A DNA stretch of 63,540 nt from Actinomycetes bacterium (GTDB taxonomy: Bacteria; Actinomycetota; Actinomycetes; Propionibacteriales; Propionibacteriaceae), in contig JAUHXZ010000009.1 in assembly GCA_030426725.1 (NCBI GenBank), positions 1 to 63,540 of the forward strand, read 5' to 3'. Below are positions 1 to 8,547 of this stretch, piece by piece (the stretch's first letter is position 1; each line of letters starts with the position of its first letter). Made by a program: the position numbers and the translations under genes. The notes beneath the pieces were generated by a model. That model was not told where the DNA came from. It worked only from the letters and a program-made list of their open reading frames with translations, and ran no database searches.

Positions 1-108
1 GAGATCGACAAGGCGATCACACGCAGGCGGGGCTCACCCCCCGCACCGATGAGTCCGGAGAATGCGCTCTCGCCGGCACGCGCGCGCCAGCAGGCCGGAA
101 CCCGGTAG
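1..108 (+). CDS. possible C-terminal end of an upstream gene (partial)
   Basis: The first base opens a frame of 35 codons that ends at TAG 106-108. It has no start inside the window, so it could be the tail of a gene to the left. The peptide is rich in Arg, Pro and Ala, and I recognise no family. It may equally be a chance open frame. Confidence 0.25.
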   Translation, partial: EIDKAITRRRGSPPAPMSPENALSPARARQQAGTR

Positions 109-192
109 GGGGGCAGGAGAGCCGGCCAGGCGGGCGGCGTCGGAGGAGCCCGAAACGCACCGGTGACGGCTGGAGCCCCTAGCCTGGGGAGC

Positions 193-894
193 ATGTCCAA
201 GCTCGAACATCTGGGTGGAGATCTCTTCGTGGCCGATGGGCCGCCGGCCCGCGACATGGGGATCCACTTCCCGACAAGGATGGCGCTCGCCAAGCTGAGC
301 GACGGATCGGTGTGGATCTCGTCCCCGGTGCTGGTGCCCTTCGACACGCTCACGAGCATCAGGCAGATGGGCCCGATCCACCACCTCGTGTCCCCCACCC
401 CGCGGCACTACTGGCGTCTCAAAGCGTGGCACGTACTGTTCCCCGAGGCGGAGCTGTGGTCCTCCCCGATCACGCCCGTCACGTTGAAGGAGGAGGACCT
501 CCCGCTCACAGGCGTCCTCGACGGTCGGGTTCCCGGTGCCTGGGCGGCGGACTTCGACCAGGAACTCATCGGCGGCAGCAGGCTGCTGCGCGAGGTCGCG
601 TTCTTCCACCGACCGTCGCGAACGCTGCTGCTCGAGGATGTCTTCCAGGTCCATGCGCCGAAGCCTGACAGGCCGCTGCTCAATGCCGCGCTGCGGCTGG
701 GAGGGATCGCCGGCCCGGATGGTGGCGTCGCGCGGGACATCCGGCTCTCCTTCCGCGACCGCACCGCCACTCGTGAGTCTGTGGACCGGATTCTCGCCTG
801 GGACTTCGACAAGGTCGTTGTGGCGCACGGTCCGGTCATCCGCGAGGGTGCACGTGCCGTCGTGGAGAAGGCGTTCGGCTGGCTCCGGCCGTAG
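193..894 (+). CDS. DUF4336 family protein (metallo-beta-lactamase-like fold)
   Basis: A 233-residue soluble protein. It starts MSKLEHLGGDLFVADGP and carries the family's Ser/His stretch HHLVSPTPRHYW near residue 66. A second His, in VVAHGPVIREG, lies near the C-terminus. DUF4336 proteins resemble metallo-beta-lactamase hydrolases but usually lack the full metal-binding HxHxDH motif, and I do not see that motif here either. Substrate and role are unknown. I chose the ATG at 193. A GTG at 163 would add ten residues that do not look conserved. The gene is a single unit; the next gene starts 101 bases downstream. Confidence 0.72.
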   Translation: MSKLEHLGGDLFVADGPPARDMGIHFPTRMALAKLSDGSVWISSPVLVPFDTLTSIRQMGPIHHLVSPTPRHYWRLKAWHVLFPEAELWSSPITPVTLKEEDLPLTGVLDGRVPGAWAADFDQELIGGSRLLREVAFFHRPSRTLLLEDVFQVHAPKPDRPLLNAALRLGGIAGPDGGVARDIRLSFRDRTATRESVDRILAWDFDKVVVAHGPVIREGARAVVEKAFGWLRP

Positions 895-995
895 GGGCAT
901 CGCCCGCACCGCGGAGGCGCCGCTGACGCTAAGGTGTTTCTGCAGGACCGGGAGCTGACGAGGCGTCGTTCCTCGCGGCCGGGTGAGGGAGCGCC

Positions 996-2654
996 ATGGA
1001 GACCGATGACACGATAGCTCAACCTGGCCAACCCGGTGGGGCCGGTATGCGGTGGGAGTTGAAGCGCCTCGTCCGCGCTCTGTCGAACCCCGCCGCAACC
1101 CGCGGAGTGATCTTCCTCATCGCGGGGTCGGTCCTGATCCTCGCCCCAAAGATCAGCAACTTCCTCGTGCTCGGGATCGTTCTCTTCCTCATCGGCGGTC
1201 TGGCCATCATCGACTTCGCCTACACGGCGACCGGTCGGCACGTCCTGGGTGCCGGCGGGAGACGGTGGATCGCGGGCTTCAAGGGTCTGCTCGGCCTCGC
1301 GAGCGTCGCCTTCCTGGTCTACGTCGCCGTCGCCGGTAGCGCGGGCCTGACCTTGGCCCTCCTTGTGGCCCTGGTCGGGACCTACATCGGCATCCGGGGA
1401 GCGATTCTCATTGCGACGTCCATCGCCCGTCGGCACGAGGCCAATCCGACGGAGGGAATCGCCACCGGGGCTATCGCCTTGGGCCTCGGCGTCCTCAGCT
1501 TCCTGGTGCCTGCCTCCCTGCTCAACGCCCTCATCCTGTCCGCCTCGACGATCGGCGTGATCCTGGGGCTGGTCCTTCTCGCGTGGAGCGTCCACTGGTC
1601 CCAGGGGAGGACCGAACTGGACCCCGCGAGGGCCTCGACGGGTGAACTCCTCTGGGACTGGATCCGCATCTCCGACATCGGTCGGGCGGATCGGGCGGCC
1701 CTGTCCGACACGCTGTACTTCGAATCACCCGGACTGTTCACCAAGCAGGCCACGTGGTGGGTCATGTTGATGTTGTCGGTCGCCATTGCGACCTTCGCCG
1801 TGCTGGCGGACTCGACGGCCGTGGTGATCGGCGCCATGCTCGTCGCCCCCCTGATGACACCGATCGTCGGGCTCGCCGGGGCGCTGGTCAACGGATGGGG
1901 ACGACGAGCGATCCACTCGGCCCTCCAGGTCGGGGCCGGTGCGAGCGTCAGCATCCTGCTCAGCTTCGCCCTCGCGCGCTGGGCGCCCGTCGCGATCGCC
2001 TTCGAGTCCAACACCCAGATCACATCGCGGGTCACGCCCACGACGATCGACATGCTCATCGCGCTCGCCGCGGGCTCGGCGGGCGCCTTCGCCACTGTCA
2101 ACAAGAGGGTGTCGTCCGGCATCGCGGGTGTCGCCATCGCTGTCGCGTTGGTCCCTCCGCTCGCGGTGGTTGGCATCTCGTTCAGCGGGGGCCGCACGTC
2201 CGATGCACTCGGTGCGCTCCTCCTCTTCCTCACCAACTTCGTCGCCATCGTCATCGCCGCGTCGTTGGTGTTCGTCCTCACGGGCTTCGCCCGCCCTTAC
2301 GCGCTCCGTGAACGACGACGCCAACTGCTGCTCACCGGCGCCCCCTTTGTCGCGCTGGCGATCGTCATCCTGGCGCCGCTCATGCTGACCAGCGAGAGCA
2401 TCCTCGCCAACGAGACCGACGTGAGGGCATCCGCGCAGGTCGCCCGCGAATGGTTGGGCGAGGACTCGGACTACGTCGTACAGAGCATCGAGGTGGAATC
2501 CAACGACGTGAGCGTAGAGATCTCCGGCTCCGGCACCCACCCGCCGGCCGAGGATCTCGCCGCGATGCTCCGTGACGAGCTGAATCGGCGCGTCACCGTG
2601 ACGCTGCGGGTGAACCCTGTCGAGGTCACCGTGGCCTCCAGCCCACCTCGCTAG
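996..2654 (+). CDS. DUF389 family multi-pass membrane protein
   Basis: A 552-residue integral membrane protein. Residues about 30-200 form six or so hydrophobic helices that resemble small HdeD-type membrane modules. Residues about 245-450 hold the DUF389 core, with the characteristic run of Ala/Gly/Pro-rich helices (IGAMLVAPLMTPIVGLAGAL). The last 90 residues are soluble and acidic. DUF389 proteins are widespread inner-membrane proteins of unknown function, and none has a settled substrate. The ATG at 996 follows GGGAGCG, a plausible ribosome binding site. Fusion of an N-terminal HdeD-like module to DUF389 is what I infer from the two hydrophobic blocks. Confidence 0.82.
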   Translation: METDDTIAQPGQPGGAGMRWELKRLVRALSNPAATRGVIFLIAGSVLILAPKISNFLVLGIVLFLIGGLAIIDFAYTATGRHVLGAGGRRWIAGFKGLLGLASVAFLVYVAVAGSAGLTLALLVALVGTYIGIRGAILIATSIARRHEANPTEGIATGAIALGLGVLSFLVPASLLNALILSASTIGVILGLVLLAWSVHWSQGRTELDPARASTGELLWDWIRISDIGRADRAALSDTLYFESPGLFTKQATWWVMLMLSVAIATFAVLADSTAVVIGAMLVAPLMTPIVGLAGALVNGWGRRAIHSALQVGAGASVSILLSFALARWAPVAIAFESNTQITSRVTPTTIDMLIALAAGSAGAFATVNKRVSSGIAGVAIAVALVPPLAVVGISFSGGRTSDALGALLLFLTNFVAIVIAASLVFVLTGFARPYALRERRRQLLLTGAPFVALAIVILAPLMLTSESILANETDVRASAQVAREWLGEDSDYVVQSIEVESNDVSVEISGSGTHPPAEDLAAMLRDELNRRVTVTLRVNPVEVTVASSPPR

Positions 2655-2670
2655 GCCCCTGCAAACAAGT

Positions 2671-2698
2671 TTGACTTTCAACAATTTCGGAGTAGGCT
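2671..2698 (+). promoter_or_regulatory. predicted sigma-70-type promoter for the MFS gene
   Basis: TTGACT (2671-2676) and TAGGCT (2693-2698) are separated by 16 bases, a good match to a housekeeping actinobacterial promoter. The inferred transcript start near 2705 leaves a leader of about 128 bases before the ATG at 2833. Confidence 0.5.
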
Positions 2699-2708
2699 CG
2701 TCCAGTTC

Positions 2709-2787
2709 GGATTCGCCGATCCCAGCGGGCGGGACATGCCGCCCCTCCGGGTAACCTCGTGGACTGGGGATCGTTCCAGCCGAATCC
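2709..2787 (+). promoter_or_regulatory. structured 5' leader of the MFS exporter gene
   Basis: Three nested or adjacent inverted repeats fill the leader. GGATTCG (2709-2715) pairs with CGAATCC (2781-2787). GATCCC (2718-2723) pairs with GGGATC (2767-2772). An inner 6-bp hairpin pairs GGGCGG (2727-2732) with CCGCCC (2739-2744). An ATG at 2735 could open a short leader frame that runs past the MFS start. This could be an attenuator or translational switch responding to a drug. I recognise no known riboswitch class. Confidence 0.4.
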
Positions 2788-2832
2788 GGGCCATGTCCGG
2801 CCCGCACACGTCACGACCGCACCAGGAGACAT

Positions 2833-4362
2833 ATGAGCGCGCCATCGGATCAACCGACACCCCGTAGTCAGTCCACATCCGGCGCCGTCGATCCCGCCGG
2901 GATGCGTGTCATCTGGCTCCTGCTGATCGCCGCGTTCGTCGCCATCCTCAACGAGACGACCATGGGCATCGCCATACCTCACCTCAACGAGGACCTCGGG
3001 CTCCCGCCGGAGCTCGGCCAGTGGCTGACCAGCGCCTTCATGCTGACGATGGCGGTGGTCATCCCCGTCACCGGCTTCCTCCTCCAGCGCTTCACAACGC
3101 GGCAGATGTTCCTCGCCGCCATGACGCTCTTCAGCACGGGAACGCTCCTGGCTCTGGTCGCGCCCGCGTTCCCCGTGCTGCTCGCCGGCCGCATCGTGCA
3201 GGCGTCGGGTACCGCGGTGCTCATGCCACTGCTCATGACCACGATCATGAACGTCGTTCCCGCGCGCTCACGCGGCCGCATGATGGGCCGCGTCGGCCTG
3301 GTCATCTCGCTCGCGCCCGCCACCGGACCCACCATGGCGGGCCTCATCCTCGACACACTGAGCTGGCGGTGGATCTTCGGTATCGTGTTGCCGATCGCGC
3401 TCGTGGCTCTGGCTATCGGAGCCCGGTGGCTCACGAACCTCGGCGAGAACACTCACTCCCGCATCGATCTCCTGTCCGTGCCGCTGGCGGCTCTTGGCTT
3501 CGGCGGCCTTGTCCTCGGCATCACGCAGTTCGGCTCCGAGGGCTCGGCGACGAGCAGCGCCGCTCTGGGCGGCGTTTCGCTGACCATCGGCCTGGTGACA
3601 CTGGGTCTGTTCGTCTGGCGGCAGATGGTCCTCATCCGAACCGACAACGCCCTTCTGGACCTTCGCGTGTTCAAGTCCCGGAACTACGCCCTTGCCGTCG
3701 GGATCATGACCATGGTCGCCCTCGCGATGTTCGGTAGCCTCACGCTCCTGCCGCTGTTCCTGCAGGACGTCGTCGGCGTGGCCGCAGTCCAGGCCGGTCT
3801 CGTCGTGCTCCCGGGCTCGATCGCGATGGGCCTCCTGGGACCGGTCATCGGCCGGATCTACGACGCTGTCGGCCCGCGCCCGATCCTGATCCCCGGGACC
3901 CTCGCGATCCTCGTTGCACTCATCACCTACAGCCGGCTCGGCGTCGAGACCCCGATCTGGGCGTTCATGGGGGTGCAGATGGTCCTCGCGGTGGGGCTCG
4001 CGTGCTCTTTCACCCCGATCTTCTCCGCGTCGCTCGGCTCGCTGCCACGCCGTCTCTACTCCCACGGCTCGGCAGCGCTCAACACGCTGCAGCAGGTTGG
4101 CGGTGCCACGGGCGTCGCGGTTCTGGTGTCGGTCTACTCGGTGTCGGTGCACCAGGGCGAGGCCACCGGGGTCGACATCTCGGTGGCCGGTGTCGAGGGT
4201 GCACACAACGCGTACCTGCTGGCCGCGGGGTTCGCCCTCGTCGCCGCCGTCGCCGCCTGGTTCGTGCGCCGCCCGGCCGACGACCTCGAGGAGGACGCCG
4301 ACACGGCCGAACAGATCCGGGTCGACGCCGAAACCGCGGGCGCGCCCGCAGGGATCGAATAG
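2833..4362 (+). CDS. MFS multidrug efflux transporter, DHA2 (14-helix) family
   Basis: A 509-residue major facilitator protein of the EmrB/QacA type, predicted to have 14 membrane helices and to export drugs or toxic compounds in exchange for protons. The N-terminal half holds NETTMGIAIPHL in helix 1, the G-R-(I/V)-Q-x-x-G-x-A segment GRIVQASGTAVLMP, the SRGRMMG loop and the motif-C-like LAPATGPTMAG. The cytoplasmic C-terminus is acidic and ends DTAEQIRVDAETAGAPAGIE. The ATG lies 4 bases after AGGAGA. A promoter and structured leader precede the gene. A nearly identical 20-residue tail recurs at 40692-40751, which shows that part of this locus was once duplicated. Confidence 0.9.
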   Translation: MSAPSDQPTPRSQSTSGAVDPAGMRVIWLLLIAAFVAILNETTMGIAIPHLNEDLGLPPELGQWLTSAFMLTMAVVIPVTGFLLQRFTTRQMFLAAMTLFSTGTLLALVAPAFPVLLAGRIVQASGTAVLMPLLMTTIMNVVPARSRGRMMGRVGLVISLAPATGPTMAGLILDTLSWRWIFGIVLPIALVALAIGARWLTNLGENTHSRIDLLSVPLAALGFGGLVLGITQFGSEGSATSSAALGGVSLTIGLVTLGLFVWRQMVLIRTDNALLDLRVFKSRNYALAVGIMTMVALAMFGSLTLLPLFLQDVVGVAAVQAGLVVLPGSIAMGLLGPVIGRIYDAVGPRPILIPGTLAILVALITYSRLGVETPIWAFMGVQMVLAVGLACSFTPIFSASLGSLPRRLYSHGSAALNTLQQVGGATGVAVLVSVYSVSVHQGEATGVDISVAGVEGAHNAYLLAAGFALVAAVAAWFVRRPADDLEEDADTAEQIRVDAETAGAPAGIE

Positions 4363-4399
4363 CGCGCCGCAATCAGCCCGGAGGACTCCCCGGGTGTCA

Positions 4400-4486
4400 C
4401 CCATGTCCCGAAGAGGGCGAAGGTCGGGCGGGCCCGACGGGTTGGCGCGGTAGGAGTCGAGTTCCTTCTTTGAAGTCCACCTTCAT
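4400..4486 (-). pseudogene. remnant of a GyrI-like gene start (and possibly a HAD gene end)
   Basis: Read on the minus strand from ATG at 4486, the codons give MKVDFK. After one extra base they give ELDSYRA. This matches the start of the intact GyrI-like gene at 42109 (TKIDFKRELDSYKA) and then diverges. A 13-base stretch at 4407-4419 is identical to the 3' end of the intact HAD gene at 40779-40791, which is weaker support. I infer that the HAD and GyrI bodies (about 1.3 kb) were deleted here. The ATG overlaps the stop of the small membrane protein gene upstream, so the lost gene was translationally coupled to it. Confidence 0.6.
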
Positions 4487-4671
4487 CGGGACCTGTGTCC
4501 CCCGACTCCGGAGAACACCAGGCCCAGCACGACGCCGATGCCGAGGAAGGCGGGAAACAGCGCGAATGTGTCGGTGGTGATCCAGATCGCGAATCCGATC
4601 GCGGCGCCGGTGAACATCCCGAGCGCCAGCGGAAGTGGCCGGAGGGATGGGGTCCGGTTCTCGTCGGACAT
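4483..4671 (-). CDS. small two-helix membrane protein
   Basis: A 62-residue protein with a short charged N-terminus (MSDENRTPSLRP), two hydrophobic segments at about residues 13-31 and 36-55, and a basic tail (GGHRSR). It looks like the small hypothetical membrane proteins common in actinobacteria. No function can be assigned. AGGAG lies 6 bases before the ATG. Its TGA overlaps the ATG of a decayed GyrI-like gene, so it was probably the first gene of a small operon with GyrI and HAD. Confidence 0.6.
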   Translation of the reverse strand: MSDENRTPSLRPLPLALGMFTGAAIGFAIWITTDTFALFPAFLGIGVVLGLVFSGVGGHRSR

Positions 4672-4725
4672 TTTGGCTCCTGTCCTCTCTTCCAGGTTAT
4701 CGCTTCCTCGGCCTGGAGGTTCGGG

Positions 4726-5844
4726 TCAGGGAAGCGACGCGACGAAGTCGGCGACGAGGTTGAGGTTCGCCTTCTCGGTCTTCCACGGTTCGCTCCCGTG
4801 CTGCAGGTGGAGCGGATCGGCGAGGACGACGATCATCATGTCCAGCGGCTCGATGATTGCGATCTGCTGGCCGCCGTGTCCCCAGGCCAGGTTGTAGCGG
4901 TAATCGCCGGCCCGGATGGACCACCACTGGTAGCCGTACCCGTTGTCATTCCAGTTGCCGCCCACACGCACGGTCCACGTTCCCTCGGAGTAGATCTGCA
5001 GGGAGTCCGCGACCCACTCGGCCGGCACGATCTGGACACCTGCGTGACGACCCTCGTTGAGGTACAGCAGCCCGAACTTGGCGAGATCCGTCGACGACAG
5101 GTCGATGTCGGAGTAGCCGAGGTAGTTGCCGTCCCAGTCGGTCTGCCAGAAGCCCGGCGTGATGCCGAGCGGAGAGAACAGGTTCACTTCCGCGAAGCTG
5201 CGCAGATCGGTGTCGCAGGCACGAGCCACGATGAGGCCCAGGAGGTGGGCCGTCAGGTTGCTGTAGGCGGAGTCGGTTCCGGGATCGTAGGCCAGCGGCA
5301 CGTCGACGAGGTTCGACTCGTGGAACCCGCTGAACAGGAGCTCGGTGCCCTCGGCCGTGGCCTCCTCCCACGGGTAACCGGCGCGCATCTGCAGCATCTC
5401 GCGGATGGTGATGTCGTTCTTCCTGGGGTCGTTCACGTCGTCCGAGTACTCGGGGAAGAAGTCCATCATCGTCTGGTCGAGGCTTGTGAGGCATCCCTGT
5501 TCCAGCGCCAGTCCCACGAGCGCCGAGTTGATGCTCTTGACGACCGAGTGCACGTTGAGCTGACGGTCGGGCGCGCCACCGTTGAAATAGTCCTCGGCCA
5601 CCAGGTGGCCGTTCTTGAAGACCAGCAGGCTGTGGATCGTCGCGAGCGTTGAGGCTTCGAAGTACAGTTCCGCGACGAGGTCGGGGTCGAGGTCCTCCTG
5701 CGCGGGCGTCGACACCGGCCATGCGTCCAGGGTCGACGGGGCGTAGTCGACTTCGGCAAGGTCCGCGGCCGAGGGCCCGCAGCCGACGGCCACCACAGAG
5801 AGGAGTAGGGCCGATGCCCACGCGGGCGGGCGGATTGTGTTCAA
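4726..5844 (-). CDS. serine hydrolase lipoprotein, beta-lactamase class C family
   Basis: A 372-residue secreted lipoprotein. The signal peptide ends in a lipobox with Cys22 (SVVAVGC), so the mature protein should be anchored outside the membrane. The penicillin-binding-protein / class C beta-lactamase motifs are all present: S100-V-V-K103 (nucleophile Ser and general base Lys), Y194-S-N196, and H323-G-G325 in place of KTG. HGG is usual in esterases and peptidases of this family rather than in true beta-lactamases. The substrate is unknown; a cell-wall peptide or an ester is likely. It is divergent from the flavoprotein gene, with 123 bases between the starts. Confidence 0.85.
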   Translation of the reverse strand: MNTIRPPAWASALLLSVVAVGCGPSAADLAEVDYAPSTLDAWPVSTPAQEDLDPDLVAELYFEASTLATIHSLLVFKNGHLVAEDYFNGGAPDRQLNVHSVVKSINSALVGLALEQGCLTSLDQTMMDFFPEYSDDVNDPRKNDITIREMLQMRAGYPWEEATAEGTELLFSGFHESNLVDVPLAYDPGTDSAYSNLTAHLLGLIVARACDTDLRSFAEVNLFSPLGITPGFWQTDWDGNYLGYSDIDLSSTDLAKFGLLYLNEGRHAGVQIVPAEWVADSLQIYSEGTWTVRVGGNWNDNGYGYQWWSIRAGDYRYNLAWGHGGQQIAIIEPLDMMIVVLADPLHLQHGSEPWKTEKANLNLVADFVASLP

Positions 5845-5967
5845 CGCGACACTCCTTCGTGCCGGCCCGCTCCCGGTTCTGCGAGGTGCGAGAGGGGCTC
5901 ACTTGGAATCTACCCCTGATTCTCCTCGGATCATTGACGAAAGCGGCGGCCGACGTAGCGTGGAGGG

Positions 5968-7350
5968 ATGGGCAGGACCGAGCACGTCGACTACCTGGTC
6001 GTCGGCGCCGGTGCGGCCGGGTTGGCCTTCACCGACGCTCTGATCGATCACGGCGACGCCACCGTCGCCGTCGTCGACAGGCGAGCGTCGCCGGGTGGTC
6101 ACTGGAACGACGCCTACCCGTTCGTCCAACTGCACCAGGCGTCCCTGTTCTACGGGGTCGCGTCGACGCAGCTCGGCCAGGGAGAGATCCAGACGGACGG
6201 CCCGGAGGCGGGGCTCCACGAGCGGGCGACCGGCGCACAGGTGCGGGAGTACTACGAGGACGTGCTCGAACAGCACCTGCTGGGGTCCGGGCGAGTCGAC
6301 TTCCACGGCCGATGCGACTACATCGGGGGCGGAACCTTCCGGGAGCTCGACACCGGAACGGAGCACAACGTGCGACCGGAGTGCCGCATCGTCGATGCGC
6401 GTTACCTCTCCCCCGTCGTCCCCGCGGGCCGCCCGGCCCCCTTCGTCGTCGACGAGGATGCTCGGGTCGTCCCGGTCGGAGAGTCGCCGGCCGTCAGAGG
6501 GGGGTACAGGGAGTTCGTGGTGGTGGGCTCCGGCAAGACGGCCACGGACGCCTGTGTGTGGCTCCTTCAGCGGGGCATCGACCCGGACAGGATTCGCTGG
6601 GTCAGGCCCCGCGAGCCATGGATGCTGGACCGCGCACGAGTCCAGCCCGACCCGGCTGCGATTCTCGGAATGGCAGCCGACACCATGGCGGCCGCCGCCG
6701 GCGCCGCGGACCTCGACGACCTGTTCCTCTCGCTCGAGGAGCGCGGGGTGGTCGTCCGGATCGATCCCGGTCTTAACCCGACGATGGCCAAGACCCCGAC
6801 GCTCGGGCGCTGGGAGCTGGACCTGCTCCGCTCCATCGGGGACGTCATCCGGCTGGGACACGTGCGCCGGGTCGGCGGGACGACGATGTGGCTGGATCAG
6901 GGAGACGTGCCCCTCGTGCCGGGGACGCTCGTCGTCGACTGTGCCGCGGACGGCCTTCCGGCGCACCGGACCATCCCGATCTGGGCGCCGGGCGAGATCA
7001 CGATTCAGCCGATCAGAACCGGATTCCCCTGCTTCGGGGCCGCCCTGGCCGGCTATGTCGAAGCCACCCGGCCGGACGACGACACGAAGAACCGGTTGTG
7101 CCCGTCGACGCCGTACGGGAACTCGCTGGCCGAGTGGGCAGCCATGACTCTGCTGGGGTCGCGGGCGGCCGCATCGTTCATGGCCGAACCCGATATCGCC
7201 CAGTGGGCGAACGAAGTGCCGCTGAATCCCGCGCGGATTCCGGCCGGCTACGGGCCCTCACCGGAGTTGGATGCAGCCAGAGCATCGATGGAGCTGTATT
7301 CGGGGCCGGGAATGGCGCGGCTGGCTCAACTCGCCGGCCTGGCGAGCTGA
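5968..7350 (+). CDS. FAD-dependent oxidoreductase, flavin monooxygenase-like
   Basis: A 460-residue Rossmann-fold flavoprotein. G13-A-G-A-A-G18 in the N-terminal beta-alpha-beta unit binds the FAD ADP moiety. ASPGGHWNDAYPFVQLHQ, about 30 residues further on, resembles the GG-W segment of flavin-containing monooxygenases. A second nucleotide-binding site (VVVGSGKTATD, residues about 185-195) fits NADPH. The middle domain has PTLGRWELDLLRS, seen in uncharacterised actinobacterial NAD(P)/FAD proteins. The substrate is unknown. The start ATG is preceded by GGAGGG. Confidence 0.8.
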   Translation: MGRTEHVDYLVVGAGAAGLAFTDALIDHGDATVAVVDRRASPGGHWNDAYPFVQLHQASLFYGVASTQLGQGEIQTDGPEAGLHERATGAQVREYYEDVLEQHLLGSGRVDFHGRCDYIGGGTFRELDTGTEHNVRPECRIVDARYLSPVVPAGRPAPFVVDEDARVVPVGESPAVRGGYREFVVVGSGKTATDACVWLLQRGIDPDRIRWVRPREPWMLDRARVQPDPAAILGMAADTMAAAAGAADLDDLFLSLEERGVVVRIDPGLNPTMAKTPTLGRWELDLLRSIGDVIRLGHVRRVGGTTMWLDQGDVPLVPGTLVVDCAADGLPAHRTIPIWAPGEITIQPIRTGFPCFGAALAGYVEATRPDDDTKNRLCPSTPYGNSLAEWAAMTLLGSRAAASFMAEPDIAQWANEVPLNPARIPAGYGPSPELDAARASMELYSGPGMARLAQLAGLAS

Positions 7351-7372
7351 CCTCGCCGTCGCGGCCGACGGG

Positions 7373-8419
7373 TCACTGTCGTCGGGTCGCGTTCTCGGCG
7401 CCGGAGACCGGACGGTTGCGGTACCGGCTGACCAGCTCCGGAGCGGCAGCCTGCATCCTGGCTGGTGGCAGCCCGGCCGCGATGAGCTCCAGGTCGTCGA
7501 CGACCATGTCGCCGATCGACTCGAAGGCGGCGGTGATCCCTCCGGCGCGATGACCCGAGATAACGACGTTGTCGACCGCACGGTACGGGTCGTCGGCGGG
7601 TATCGGTTCCTCCGGCCACACGTCGATCCCGGCGTGGAGCCGCCCGGACCGGAGCTCAGGAAGGAGTGCGCTGTAGTCGACGACGGGCGCTCGGCTGACC
7701 AGTACGAGACGGGCCCCGTCCGGCAGCAACGCGAGGCGCCGGGCGTCGAGGAGATGCTCGCTTTCTCCCGTCACCGTTGCGAACATGAAGACGAACCGGC
7801 TGGCGCGCAGGAGATCATCCAGCCCTGACGGTTCCACGTCCTGCTCGCGCAGCACCGCATCCGGGAGCCACGGGTCGTACACGCGGATATGCGGGGCGAA
7901 AGGCACGAGCATGGGCCGCAGCGCTCGGCCCAGGTTCCCGAAGCCGATGATGCCGACATCCGAGCCACGCAGAAGGACCGCGTCGGTGTTGCCTTCCGCA
8001 ACGTACCGCTCCGCGCCGTTGCGGGCGGCGCGGTCCTCACGGCTGATCCCCCGGGCGATGTCCAGGGCCAGCCCCAGGGAGAATTCGGCGACGGCCTGCG
8101 AGTAGGCGGGACCACAGGCCAGGACCCGGATGCCTCGGGCGAAAGCTGCCCGGTAGTCGATGTTGGGGAAGAAGTTGCCCTCGACGTTGAGGACCGCCCG
8201 GAGCTTCAACGCGCGGGCGATGGTTTCGGCGTCAAGGTCGGGCTGACCGATGATTGCCATCGCGTGCGGGAGCGCGGAGTCCCACGCATCGGCCGGGTGG
8301 TCGGCTTCGAGGTCCACGACGGTGAACCGGTCCTGCAGTCGCGCCAACGCGGAGGCGGTGAAGATGCGGTCCCGCCGTTGGGGGGCCGGGGTGAGGATGA
8401 CGACCGGCTTGTCCTGCAT
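7373..8419 (-). CDS. D-isomer specific 2-hydroxyacid dehydrogenase family protein
   Basis: A 348-residue NAD-dependent dehydrogenase of the D-2-hydroxyacid family, the fold of phosphoglycerate and glyoxylate/hydroxypyruvate reductases. The Rossmann motif VGIIGFGNLGRAL lies near residue 153. The catalytic triad appears as Arg in LVSRAPVVD, Glu in DVWPEEP and His in SGHRAGG. I use the ATG at 8419 (MQDKPVVILTPAPQ). A longer frame to 8455 adds 12 residues with no conserved look. The substrate cannot be read from sequence. The adjacent divergent serC-serA pair has its own 3-phosphoglycerate dehydrogenase, so this one probably acts on another hydroxyacid. Confidence 0.85.
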   Translation of the reverse strand: MQDKPVVILTPAPQRRDRIFTASALARLQDRFTVVDLEADHPADAWDSALPHAMAIIGQPDLDAETIARALKLRAVLNVEGNFFPNIDYRAAFARGIRVLACGPAYSQAVAEFSLGLALDIARGISREDRAARNGAERYVAEGNTDAVLLRGSDVGIIGFGNLGRALRPMLVPFAPHIRVYDPWLPDAVLREQDVEPSGLDDLLRASRFVFMFATVTGESEHLLDARRLALLPDGARLVLVSRAPVVDYSALLPELRSGRLHAGIDVWPEEPIPADDPYRAVDNVVISGHRAGGITAAFESIGDMVVDDLELIAAGLPPARMQAAAPELVSRYRNRPVSGAENATRRQ

Positions 8420-8535
8420 GATGCTGTCCCTCGGGTCTCTCGGTCCGGGCCCCACGGCCGAGGCCCCGGCCCCAGGCTAGCGAGTCTTGCAGGTCCGGAT
8501 CGGACAGGGCGGCGGACAGGGACCCGGGCCTTTGA

Positions 8536-8541
8536 CACAAT
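8536..8541 (+). promoter_or_regulatory. possible -10 box for a leaderless serC transcript
   Basis: CACAAT ends 6 bases before the GTG start of serC at 8548, which would place the transcript start on the start codon. No Shine-Dalgarno sequence precedes the GTG. Leaderless messages are common in actinobacteria. Confidence 0.3.
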
Positions 8542-8547
8542 GACGCC

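Noticed and set aside
34..1098. Long minus-strand open frame at the left end
   Set aside because: It overlaps the DUF4336 and DUF389 genes on the other strand, is Arg/Gly-rich and has no recognisable family. High-GC DNA opens such frames by chance.
4430..4580. Plus-strand gene over the small membrane protein
   Set aside because: Its frame is Arg/Gly-rich and antisense to the better-supported 62-codon gene with a ribosome binding site.
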